Assembly (NCBI RefSeq): GCF_016918545.1
Contig: NZ_JAFFQC010000004.1
Span: forward strand, 62,001 to 126,000
Source of the DNA: Desulfobulbus alkaliphilus
GTDB taxonomy: Bacteria; Desulfobacterota; Desulfobulbia; Desulfobulbales; Desulfobulbaceae
Length of the DNA: 64,000 nt
Direction: 5' to 3'
Program-made: the position numbers and the translations under genes
Shown: piece after piece, positions 56,840 through 64,000 of the stretch
How positions within the stretch are numbered: the first letter of the stretch is position 1
How the letters are laid out: every line of letters starts with the position of its first letter
The notes under the pieces: model-generated
Database searches by the model: none
The model's input: only the letters and a program-made list of their open reading frames with translations
What the model was told of the DNA's origin: nothing

Positions 56840-57233
56840 GGTACTCCTCCTCGTTGTGCCCGGGAAACGGGGCTGATAATAAAATGTCTGTTCATGCCGC
56901 ACGGGACCAGAAAGGGCAAGCTCAGCCGAACATCCTGTGGGTAGGGATGGACACCAGCGTGAGGCCCCATGATCTCCGGTTTTGTCAGGTGTGCATCCTT
57001 ACCCTGAATTCAGCCGGTTAGGCAAGAGTTTTCCCCCTGATCGCTGCGAGATCCGAAGGCCTTTTGTGCGACTCCTTCCCTGCATTTTCCAGAAAAATAT
57101 TGCCAATTCGAGATGATAGGACTCAAAAAGCCACAAATGACCGGCTGCGACGCGACCGGTTGCCAGGTCGGCAGACTTGTGTATGCTTTCGGTCATGGTG
57201 TCCTCCGCTGACCGGTCACCCAATTCCCTCTTC
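56840..57233. other. Intergenic region upstream of iorA
   Basis: No supported gene. It should contain the promoter of the iorAB-paaK-liv cluster and the end of the DUF3352 transcript. One short minus-strand frame (56999-57223) lacks a ribosome site and protein-like composition. Confidence 0.4.
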
Positions 57234-58937
57234 CTACGGGGTGGTGGTGATGGTCAGGTCCCATTGCGCCTGCTCATGGGAAAGATCCGTGGTCATGACG
57301 ATCAGTTCAGTGGCCCGCAGCACCTCATTGAGTTCCCGGCTGAGCCGGGTGATGGACAGGTTGCTGGTGACGGCAACAATGCCGTTGATCCACTGGATCA
57401 GATCATGGCTCTGTTGGGACATCCGTTCCGGATAGAGCACCAGGCTGCTGGAATTGGCGCGGATGATCCGTTCACTGAGTTCAGCGCCGAGTTGTTCGAC
57501 CACCGCATCCGGCAAGGCATCCGCGGGAGTGGTGGCGGCAAGAATCTCCTTGATGGCGCTCACGCCGTTGGCCAGGTAGAGCATGGTTTCGGTTAGGACC
57601 AGGGCGGGCTGGGCGGCCTCACCGGGCAAGATCGGCCAGGAATGAATGATCTGCCCGTCCACCACCTCCTGCTGCTCCCTGGCCAGGCCGTAGGATGTGA
57701 TCCGATCCCGCAGGCTGCGGACCACGGCGCCGGCAACCTCCAGATCCCTGACTTCAAGGAAAAAAGTCACCCGTGGCACCGGAAAAATACGCACTCCGCC
57801 CAGCGCGGTCAAAACGCTGCCCCGCTGCGGCCCGAGCCCCCGCTCCAGATCCGATAGAGCAGCGCCCAAAGTCTCCTCGGCGACCGCTTCCGCCGACTGT
57901 TCGGCCGTCGCGTCGGCAAACCAGGAGGTCAGTCCAGTGGCCACCGGCATCGAGGCCCAGGTATAGGCGAGAATGCCCTCCTGGAGCAGGTGCAGGGTCT
58001 GGTTGGTGGAGGCGGCATCAACAAGCCGCTGCATGGTCGGGCCCAGCTGTTCGTAACTGTAGCTGTAGCGGGCTTTGCTCTCCAGGCCCTTGTCAGTGCC
58101 TCGGGTGATGAAGGTGATGTAGTCCCCGCCCTGCATCATTTCGGCGCCCTGCTGCCACGGGTGCTCCTCGAATCTTGCCAGCAGAACGTTCAGAGAGGCC
58201 GGATTGATATAGGCGCGGACAAAGGTCCGTGCCGGCGCCACTGGCCCCCAGAAGGCCACGGCCTCGCGAAAGGCCGGCAAGGTTTCCAGGGGCTCGTTAC
58301 TCCGCCGCGCCGCCAGGCAGGTTCTGATGGCATCCGGAGCATGGGCGAGCAGCACGGTCTGGCCGTCGGCATAGCCATAGATCACCTGGTCCTCGTCGAC
58401 GAGGATCCGGGTCAGCTCCAGGCCGTCGATGTTTTCCCGGGTCACGGTCTCGCTCATCACCAACCGGGCGAACAGGTCCAGCGCGGCAGGAGCCGGAGTG
58501 ACCGCAAAGACCACCAGCGATGCCCGCAGGGCCTCCACCGGATCCAGGGCCAGCAGGTCAGCGTCCGGCTTGAGCAGGGCCAGGGCCGCATCCTGGCCGA
58601 AGACGGTCCGGAAGGCCGGGTTAGCGAGCATCGTGGTCAGGTTGTCGTACATCTGGTCATAGGCGGCCCGCATGGTCGGATCGACGCGCATCTCCGCCAT
58701 GATGGCATGGATATTGTCCCGGTCGGCGAACCGGCCCAGGGCGCTGCCGGCAAAGGTATCGGTGATGGTGTTGAGCTGGGTGAGGCTGACCGTGGCCACC
58801 GTATCCTGGGGCAGGTAAAGGGCATGACGACCGGTGGCCGAGGGCGGGGTCCGAGCCAGCAGGAATAAGGCCAGGCCAAAGGCAACAACCAGGCAGCAGA
58901 TCACAATCGCTCTTGTCTTCATCGCTCTTGTCTTCAT
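57234..58937 (-). CDS. DUF3352-type exported/anchored protein
   Basis: 567 aa. An N-terminal membrane segment (AIVICCLVVAFGLALFLLA) precedes a large soluble part. PQDTVATVSLTQLNTITDTF at the start and repeated pairs of similar strand-helix units fit DUF3352 proteins, which have no known reaction. A closer ATG (MKTRAIVICC, 58922) is an alternative start. Standalone gene. Confidence 0.7.
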   Translation of the reverse strand: MKTRAMKTRAIVICCLVVAFGLALFLLARTPPSATGRHALYLPQDTVATVSLTQLNTITDTFAGSALGRFADRDNIHAIMAEMRVDPTMRAAYDQMYDNLTTMLANPAFRTVFGQDAALALLKPDADLLALDPVEALRASLVVFAVTPAPAALDLFARLVMSETVTRENIDGLELTRILVDEDQVIYGYADGQTVLLAHAPDAIRTCLAARRSNEPLETLPAFREAVAFWGPVAPARTFVRAYINPASLNVLLARFEEHPWQQGAEMMQGGDYITFITRGTDKGLESKARYSYSYEQLGPTMQRLVDAASTNQTLHLLQEGILAYTWASMPVATGLTSWFADATAEQSAEAVAEETLGAALSDLERGLGPQRGSVLTALGGVRIFPVPRVTFFLEVRDLEVAGAVVRSLRDRITSYGLAREQQEVVDGQIIHSWPILPGEAAQPALVLTETMLYLANGVSAIKEILAATTPADALPDAVVEQLGAELSERIIRANSSSLVLYPERMSQQSHDLIQWINGIVAVTSNLSITRLSRELNEVLRATELIVMTTDLSHEQAQWDLTITTTP

Positions 58938-59110
58938 AAATGCACTCCTTGCAAAGGCATGGCTTCTCTGAGGTCAAAGGGGTGGTGGATCGCGTTCCTG
59001 TCTTGCTAGCACGCACGGATCCAGGATGGAAACCTAAACTGATGGGCTATAGTCAGCCTATGCACAGCAGCCTGATCGTCCGTAGATGGAGTGCTGGTGG
59101 AGGGTTCCGA
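58938..59110. other. Intergenic region with repeat-end fragment
   Basis: Contains a solo MITE end, ACGCACGGATCCAGG, at about 59011-59025, and CAGCCTGATCGTCCG, also seen near repeat copy E. Otherwise nothing. Confidence 0.5.
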
Positions 59111-61099
59111 TTACTGCTGTTCGATGGCCTCGATGGCCTCCATGGCCTGCTGCGCCTCTTCCCAATGCTGGTAGGCCCGTTCCAGGTGCCGCTCCACCTG
59201 GCTGTACTCCCGGCTGGTGGCGCTCCAGCTTTCCTGATCACTATAGAGTTCCGGGTCCGCCATCTGGGCTTCGAGTTCCGTTTTGCGGCGTTCGTAGCGT
59301 TCGATTTCCTGCTCGGCGGCATCGCTCTTTTTCTTCCAGGGGCCAAGCTTTTTGTTGAGTGCCTGCCGTTCCTGGGCCCGCTGCTTGCGCTGGGTCTTTT
59401 TATCTGCGCCCTGTCCCGGATCGCTTGCATCGGCGGACTTTGGGGCGCTCTGGGGACCAGCCGGAGCGGGCGCGGCTCCCTCCCGGGCCTCGGTCCTACG
59501 TCGCCAGTCGAGATAGTCGTCGATATTGCCTTCGTGGATGGTGGCCCGGCCGTTGCGGATTTCCAGCACCTTGTTGACAAAGGAATTGACGAAATAGCGG
59601 TTGTGGGAGACTACGATAATGGTGCCCTCGTACTGGGCCATGGCCTCCTGGAGAATTTCCTGGGAACTCATGTCCAGGTGGTTGGTGGGCTCGTCCAGCA
59701 GCATCAGATTCGCCGGTCGCACCAGCATCCTGGCCAGGGCCACCCGCGATTTTTCTCCGCCGGACAATACCCGCACCGGTTTGTCCACCTCATCGCCGGT
59801 GAAAAGAAAGGCCCCGAGCAGGGAACGGACCCGGGTCATGGTCATGTCCACCGCGGTGTGATAAACCGTGTCCAGGATGGTCAGGTCTCCGGAGAGTTCC
59901 TGGGCCTGGTGCTGACCAAAATAGGAAAGGATCACATTATGCCCCGGTTTGATCACCCCCTGATCGGCGGGGATCAGGCCGGCGATGATCTTGAGCAGGG
60001 TGGTCTTGCCGGCGCCGTTGACCCCGACCACCGCCAATTTATCGCCACGCTGAAGGGAAAAATCGACATCCTCGAACACCGCTTTCCCCTGATACTGTTT
60101 GTGCACCCCTTCCAGGGTGAGGACCTCCCGGCCGCAGGGAGCAGCAGGGGGAAAGGTAAAATGAATGGTCCGCTCGGTCTCGGAGAGTTCGATCCGCTCC
60201 AGCTTGTCCAGCTGCTTGATCCGGCTCTGTACCTGGCGGGATTTGGTGGATTTGGCCCGGAACCGGGTGATGAAGCGTTCCGACTGGCGGATCATGGCCT
60301 GCTGATTGTCATAGGCAGCCCGTTCCAGCTCGAAGCGCTGCGCTTTTTCCACCAGATAATGGGAATAGTTGCCCCGGTACACAGTGAGTCTGCCCAGACT
60401 CAGCTCCCAGGTGATGGCGGTCACCCGGTCGAGAAAGGCCCGGTCATGGGAGATGATGACCATGGCCCCCTGGTACTGGAGTAGAAAATCCTCCAGCCAG
60501 GTGAGGGAATCAAGATCAAGATGGTTGGTGGGCTCGTCCAGCAGGAGCAGGGCCGGTTTTTTCAGCAGCAGCTTGGCCAGGAGCAGGCGCATAATCCAGC
60601 CGCCGGAAAAATCGGCCACCGGCCGATCCAGGTCGGCGCTGGTGAAGCCAAGGCCAAAAAGGACCCGTTCGACCTGGGGCCGGATACGGAAAACATCGCA
60701 GCCTTCGAGTGCATGCTGCAGATCCCCCTGACGGACCAGCAGGTCATCGATCTCCGGACTGTCCGGATCGCACAGGGCCAGCTGCTCACCGACCTGCTGG
60801 AGTTCCTCCTGCTGGGCGAGGATCTCATCAAAGGCCGCTTCCGCCTCGGCAAAGAGGCTGCGGCTGCCCAGGTCGATGGTCACCTCCTGGGGCAGATAGG
60901 CCACCGAAAACCAGGACGCCCGGCTGACAATGCCGGGATCGACCTCGTGCCGGCCGCACATGATTTTCAGCAGGGTGGATTTGCCCGACCCGTTGACCCC
61001 GGCCAGCCCAACCCGGTCTCCGGCATGGATCTGGACCGAGACATTGCGAAAAAGATGCTTGTCGCCGTATTGCAGGCTGAGGTCGTTGATGCTGAGCAT
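59111..61099 (-). CDS. ABC-F family ATPase (Uup/YheS type)
   Basis: 662 aa with two ABC domains and no membrane segments. Walker A motifs are VNGSGKSTLLKIMCG and VNGAGKTTLLKIIAG; the second signature is VLSGGEKSRVALARMLV, while the first is DFSGGWIMRLLLAKLLL. Walker B is LLLLDEPTNHLDLDSL and LMLLDEPTNHLDMSSQ. A long charged coiled-coil C-terminus (residues about 530-662) resembles Uup. ABC-F proteins act on ribosomes or DNA; the exact role is unclear. Confidence 0.93.
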   Translation of the reverse strand: MLSINDLSLQYGDKHLFRNVSVQIHAGDRVGLAGVNGSGKSTLLKIMCGRHEVDPGIVSRASWFSVAYLPQEVTIDLGSRSLFAEAEAAFDEILAQQEELQQVGEQLALCDPDSPEIDDLLVRQGDLQHALEGCDVFRIRPQVERVLFGLGFTSADLDRPVADFSGGWIMRLLLAKLLLKKPALLLLDEPTNHLDLDSLTWLEDFLLQYQGAMVIISHDRAFLDRVTAITWELSLGRLTVYRGNYSHYLVEKAQRFELERAAYDNQQAMIRQSERFITRFRAKSTKSRQVQSRIKQLDKLERIELSETERTIHFTFPPAAPCGREVLTLEGVHKQYQGKAVFEDVDFSLQRGDKLAVVGVNGAGKTTLLKIIAGLIPADQGVIKPGHNVILSYFGQHQAQELSGDLTILDTVYHTAVDMTMTRVRSLLGAFLFTGDEVDKPVRVLSGGEKSRVALARMLVRPANLMLLDEPTNHLDMSSQEILQEAMAQYEGTIIVVSHNRYFVNSFVNKVLEIRNGRATIHEGNIDDYLDWRRRTEAREGAAPAPAGPQSAPKSADASDPGQGADKKTQRKQRAQERQALNKKLGPWKKKSDAAEQEIERYERRKTELEAQMADPELYSDQESWSATSREYSQVERHLERAYQHWEEAQQAMEAIEAIEQQ

Positions 61100-61134
61100 G
61101 GGTCGGAGTCAGAGATTGGTTCGATGCACGCGGC

Positions 61135-61224
61135 CACAGGCACCCCATTTTTGCACGGACCCGGTTGCCCGCAGAGAAGGACTCTAGCGGGCAACCGGGT
61201 CTGCACAAACCTGGGGCACCTGTG
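61135..61224. repeat. 38-bp imperfect inverted repeat
   Basis: Arm 61135-61172 (CACAGGCACCCC...GGTTGCCCGC) matches the reverse complement of 61187-61224 at about 31 of 38 positions, with a 14-nt loop. It would make a large hairpin just upstream of the ABC-F gene. Confidence 0.75.
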
Positions 61225-61346
61225 ACCGCGTCAATAATAAGAACTTGGCATAGTGTACAGCTACAAACCCCGCGATCGCTTACGGTTCGAGCCGCAGTAA
61301 ACGTTCACCAGGCACGAGAGCTTGGTCGTTCCCCCTGGTACTTCCC

Positions 61347-61422
61347 GTAGGAGCCCACCCCCGTGGGCGATAAAGCTGCTGAGAAAACGAACGGGAATTC
61401 GCCCACAGGGGTGGGCTCCTGC
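61347..61422. repeat. REP-like palindrome
   Basis: GTAGGAGCCCACCCCCGTGGGCG and CGCCCACAGGGGTGGGCTCCTGC are inverted copies separated by 30 nt, the form of REP/BIME elements. The 15-bp ACGGTTCGAGCCGCA occurs on both sides (61282-61296 and 61468-61482). The rest of 61100-61456 has no gene. Confidence 0.8.
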
Positions 61423-61456
61423 AAGGGGCGGTAACCATTCAGTACCTGCTCAACGT

Positions 61457-62491
61457 TTATCTGGTGAACGGTTCGAGCCGCACAGTCCGGCGGGGTTGAT
61501 CGGGGTCGGTGCGCAGGTTGAAGCGCTCGAGCAGTCCCAACTGGCGCAGCCGCTCCATATTGGCGCTCCGCTGGCCCCGGAAGATGGACTGATCGCGGTC
61601 ATTGATCACCAGGGCAACCCGCTCCCCGCCACGGATCCCGACCAGGGCCCGCCGGGTCCGGCCCAGCATGAGCCGCGCCTGGGCCAGCTCGCCAAAGGCG
61701 GGATGATGGGGACCGGCCACCAGAGCCTCGGCCAGAGAAAGCGTGGGCTGCAGGCCCATCCGTACCATTTGTATCCCCTGCTCGTCAAACCGTTTCTGCA
61801 CCCAGGCGGCGAGAACTACGGCCCGGCTTAAGGAAAGCGGCCGGTATCCTCCCCGGTGGTAGAGAGCCTCCAATCCGCTGCCCCGGAGGACCAGGGTGGG
61901 ATAGAGGCGGACAAAGTCCGGCCGCAGGCGAATGACTTCCCCTACGGTGCGGCGCAGAGAACAAAACCCATCGCCGGGCAGCCCCAGCATCAACTGGATC
62001 CCCAGCCGCATGCCGCGCGCACGGATCATCTCCACCGCGGTGCAGGTGGCCCGATGGTCATGGCCCCGGCCCGAGCGTCTCAGGACCTGGTCATCGCAGG
62101 ACTGCACCCCCAGCTCGATGACGGTGACCCGGTGACGGAGAAGACGTTCGAGATGGTCAGGGTCGATGAAGTCGGGCCGGGTGGACAGACGGATCCCCCC
62201 GACCAGACCCCGGACGCGAAAGGGCTGCACCGCCCCGAGCAGTTCCTCCTGGTAGTCCGCGGCCAGGCCGGTGAAGCTACCGCCGTAAAAGGCCACCTGC
62301 ACCTGCTTCGCTGTGTGTGGCCGGCTGCGGGCCAACCAGGTGGCAATGATTGCGGCCACCTCGGCACCGGTGACCTCCCCGCCCCTGTCCATCGTTTCGT
62401 TTGCCGGGGCGCTGATACCATGCTGATTGCAGAACAGGCAACGATGCGGGCAGCCCAAATGGGGAATGAAGACGGGAATGACCAGGGGCAT
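61457..62491 (-). CDS. Radical SAM protein (Elp3/YhcC-like)
   Basis: 344 aa. CPHRCLFCNQHGIS near the N-terminus is CX3CX2C; the rest (FYGGSFTGL, GGIRLSTRPDFI, VTVIELGVQSCDDQVL, IQLMLGLPGDG) follows the Elp3-like radical SAM barrel. Radical SAM genes of this type often sit beside rnc. It starts 20 bp after rnc ends. The substrate is unknown (tRNA or a cofactor are possibilities). Confidence 0.88.
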   Translation of the reverse strand: MPLVIPVFIPHLGCPHRCLFCNQHGISAPANETMDRGGEVTGAEVAAIIATWLARSRPHTAKQVQVAFYGGSFTGLAADYQEELLGAVQPFRVRGLVGGIRLSTRPDFIDPDHLERLLRHRVTVIELGVQSCDDQVLRRSGRGHDHRATCTAVEMIRARGMRLGIQLMLGLPGDGFCSLRRTVGEVIRLRPDFVRLYPTLVLRGSGLEALYHRGGYRPLSLSRAVVLAAWVQKRFDEQGIQMVRMGLQPTLSLAEALVAGPHHPAFGELAQARLMLGRTRRALVGIRGGERVALVINDRDQSIFRGQRSANMERLRQLGLLERFNLRTDPDQPRRTVRLEPFTR

Positions 62492-62511
62492 GAGCGGCGG
62501 AGGGGGAGCCC

Positions 62512-63249
62512 TTACTCCTCCTCCTGCTGCTGGAGAAGGTGGCCCAGAGCAGCCCGGGCCGCCTGCTGCTCCGCCTCTTTTTTGCTGGTGGCCTGACCGC
62601 TTCCCAGGATGGTGCCCTGAAAAGAAACAGTGACGGAGAACACCCGCGCATGGCCTGGCCCCTCCTCCCCCACGAGCAGATATTCAGGTCCTTCGTTGAA
62701 GCGTTCCTGAAGCAGCTCCTGGAGGCTGCTTTTAGCATCGGCGCTGCTTAGTCGCTCTTGATGCTCAGTGATATGAGGTTCGAAAAAGCGGCGGGCAAAG
62801 GCCAGGGCCTGCTCATAGCCGCCGTCGAGGAAGATGGCCCCGGCCAGGGCCTCATAAGCGCAGGAGAGGATGGAGGGCTTGTCCCAGCCCCGGGAAGCAT
62901 CCTCGCCCCGGCCAAGGAGCAGATAGCGACCAAGATCGATCTCCCGGGCCCGCTCCGCCAAACCGTTCTCATTGACCAGGGCCGAGCGGATCCGGGTCAG
63001 CTTGCCCTCGCGCATCTCCGGAAAGCGGGTGAACAGTATGTAGCCCACGGTGAGGTCGAGAACCGCGTCCCCAAGGAACTCCTGGGTCTCGTTGTGGCGA
63101 CCGTCATCGAGCCGCTCAAAGGCAAAAGAACTGTGGATGAGAGCGAGTTGCAGCAATTGCAGGTCCTGGAAACGATAACCGATCCGTTCCTGCAGCTGCT
63201 GCAACTCTTCCTCATGGTCCCGAGTCAGGGCCGCCAAAGTGGTTCCCAT
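62512..63249 (-). CDS. rnc: Ribonuclease III
   Basis: 245 aa. The catalytic signature is NETQEFLGDAVLDLTVGYILF, with the second acidic patch in YEALAGAIFLDGGYE; a C-terminal dsRNA-binding domain follows (SSLQELLQERFNEGPEYLLV, ATSKKEAEQQAARAALGHLL). It cuts double-stranded RNA, including rRNA precursors. The last residues are Gln/Glu-rich. The tRNA-Cys gene lies just upstream on the other strand. Confidence 0.95.
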   Translation of the reverse strand: MGTTLAALTRDHEEELQQLQERIGYRFQDLQLLQLALIHSSFAFERLDDGRHNETQEFLGDAVLDLTVGYILFTRFPEMREGKLTRIRSALVNENGLAERAREIDLGRYLLLGRGEDASRGWDKPSILSCAYEALAGAIFLDGGYEQALAFARRFFEPHITEHQERLSSADAKSSLQELLQERFNEGPEYLLVGEEGPGHARVFSVTVSFQGTILGSGQATSKKEAEQQAARAALGHLLQQQEEE

Positions 63250-63307
63250 GGGATGGATTTCCCCTTGTCAAAAATAGAATCTATGGTATAAGTGCCGCAC
63301 ACCTTCA

Positions 63308-63382
63308 GGCGACGTAGCCAAGTGGTAAGGCAGTGGTCTGCAAAACCATTATTCAGCGGTTCAAATCCGCTCGTCGCCTCCA
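63308..63382 (+). tRNA. tRNA-Cys (anticodon GCA)
   Basis: 75-nt cloverleaf with encoded CCA. Acceptor GGCGACG/CGTCGCC, anticodon stem TGGTC with loop TGCAAAA (anticodon GCA), T-arm AGCGGTTCAAATCCGCT. Confidence 0.96.
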
Positions 63383-63391
63383 GCTCATTCA

Positions 63392-63423
63392 AGCGGTTCC
63401 GGATTTCCGGAACCGCTTTTTTT
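63392..63423 (+). terminator. Intrinsic terminator after tRNA-Cys
   Basis: AGCGGTTCCGG / CCGGAACCGCT stem followed by T7, directly behind the tRNA. Confidence 0.9.
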
Positions 63424-63425
63424 AT

Positions 63426-63643
63426 CCTGGATCCGTGAGTGTTCGTCCGTGCGCCAGCTTTATTGTCTGTGACCGTTCGATTAAAGTATACTTTATCGGA
63501 CGGTTACGGGCAATGAAGATGGCGTGCGGACGGACGCCCCGAAGGGCGGCTGGTGAAAGGTATTATCAAGGGTTCCGCTTCATTTATAATTTGATTACAG
63601 CAAGATATATCCAAAACAAGAGTCCAGCCGTCACGGATTCAGG
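63426..63643 (-). repeat. MITE-like 218-bp repeat, copy H (inverted)
   Basis: Full-length copy: CCTGGATCCGTGAGTGTTCG ... CCGTCACGGATTCAGG. The central palindrome is the clearest here: GTGACCGTTCGATTAAAGT pairs with ACTTTATCGGACGGTTAC around a TAT-type centre. Confidence 0.9.
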
Positions 63644-63724
63644 ATTATAGCACCAGCTCCCGGTATGTACCTGATGCCGCCGAAGTGGTCAAGATCAGGC
63701 AGAGCAAAAAACCCAGGCCCATAA

Positions 63725-63757
63725 AAAAAGCAGGACCCCGAAGGGCCCTGCTTTTTG
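63725..63757. terminator. Intrinsic terminator, probably for the PEP-CTERM gene
   Basis: A6-GCAGGACCC-CGAAG-GGCCCTGC-T5: usable on the minus strand, directly downstream of the PEP-CTERM stop. Confidence 0.8.
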
Positions 63758-63782
63758 TTTTTCCGTTTTTCAGGAATTATTT

Positions 63783-64000
63783 TCAGCTCCGTTTCCTCCG
63801 TCCCAATCCGGCCAGCCCGAGAAGTCCGCTGCCGAAGAGGAGCAGGGTGGTTGGTTCGGGGATGGGGTTTGGGCTATTGACAAAGCTTTCGGATCCTTTG
63901 CTTGCAAAATTTGTTACATGAAGCCCCACCCGCAGTGTTCCGTCTGACAAAGAAGAAATGATGCTGTTATAAGTGGCGTCACCAAGGAGATTAAAAGTAA
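63783..64000 (-). CDS. PEP-CTERM sorting-domain protein, C-terminal part only
   Basis: About 72 codons before the right edge. The end reads PNPIPEPTTLLLFGSGLLGL followed by AGLGRRKRS: the PEP motif, a membrane helix and a basic tail. Such proteins are processed by exosortase and usually carried to the cell surface or extracellular matrix. The mature domain before it (TLRVGLHVTNFASKGSESFV) is incomplete; the 5' end is outside the window. Confidence 0.9.
   Translation of the reverse strand, partial: TFNLLGDATYNSIISSLSDGTLRVGLHVTNFASKGSESFVNSPNPIPEPTTLLLFGSGLLGLAGLGRRKRS

Noticed and set aside
56999-57223. 74-codon minus-strand frame upstream of iorA
   Set aside because: No ribosome site, and protein composition unlike neighbouring genes.
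58940-60484. 514-codon plus-strand frame
   Set aside because: Antisense to the ABC-F gene and its upstream region; no known domain.

Overview
The window reads as a chromosome segment of an anaerobic, Gram-negative, probably sulfate-reducing Desulfobacterota (Desulfobulbales-like) bacterium. This is inferred from gene content: indolepyruvate:ferredoxin oxidoreductase, two phenylacetate-CoA ligases with a branched-chain amino acid ABC transporter, a dehydratase-activase-like pair, TreY/TreZ/GlgX plus two GlgC paralogues, LptF/G, outer-membrane proteins and a PEP-CTERM protein. No marker gene fixes the taxonomy.

Layout. 1-5160 (minus): phosphonate uptake and breakdown, phnD-phnC-phnE-phnE-Fe-ADH-phnX, leaving the window inside phnX. 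5.3-9.0 kb: a decayed c-di-GMP gene fragment, an EAL-CBS-GGDEF protein and an amidohydrolase-fold protein without its metal ligands. 9.4-15 kb (minus): a tripartite RND pump. 15.1-17.1 kb: an outer-membrane barrel and a radical SAM protein. 17.2-24.2 kb (minus): treY, treZ and glgX, making trehalose from glycogen. 24.8-27.5 kb: a coiled-coil protein, a zinc-ribbon metallopeptidase and a metallophosphoesterase. 28-35 kb: a decayed accessory/defence island with a 5'-truncated integrase, a frameshifted and truncated DUF1156 methyltransferase, an intact Abi_2 (AbiD/AbiF, HEPN) gene and a helicase remnant. 35-38 kb: metK under two tandem SAM-II-like riboswitches, small coupled genes behind it, and tRNA-Arg(CCT). 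38-42 kb: two glgC-type genes and a DHH protein. 42-46 kb: LptG-like permease, a reduced HgdB-like/activase pair, a lysine-rich four-cysteine microprotein and an FKBP. 46.4-57 kb (minus): iorA-iorB-paaK-ACT-livKHMGF-paaK, which should take up amino acids and convert aryl-pyruvates to aryl-acetyl-CoA. 57-63.3 kb: DUF3352 protein, ABC-F ATPase, radical SAM protein and rnc, then tRNA-Cys(GCA) and the end of a PEP-CTERM protein.

At least eight full or deleted copies of a ~218-bp element with CCTGRATCCGTGA-type inverted ends and a central palindrome lie between genes. It looks like a MITE. One copy supplies the start of the EAL gene, another the stop codon of the activase gene.

The most interesting signals are: (i) a compact structured RNA with its own promoter upstream of the Abi_2 gene, whose intrinsic-terminator hairpin contains the Abi_2 start codon; (ii) tandem SAM-II-like aptamers separated by a terminator in front of metK; (iii) the mobile repeat family; (iv) an amidohydrolase pseudoenzyme; (v) the Lys/Cys microprotein.
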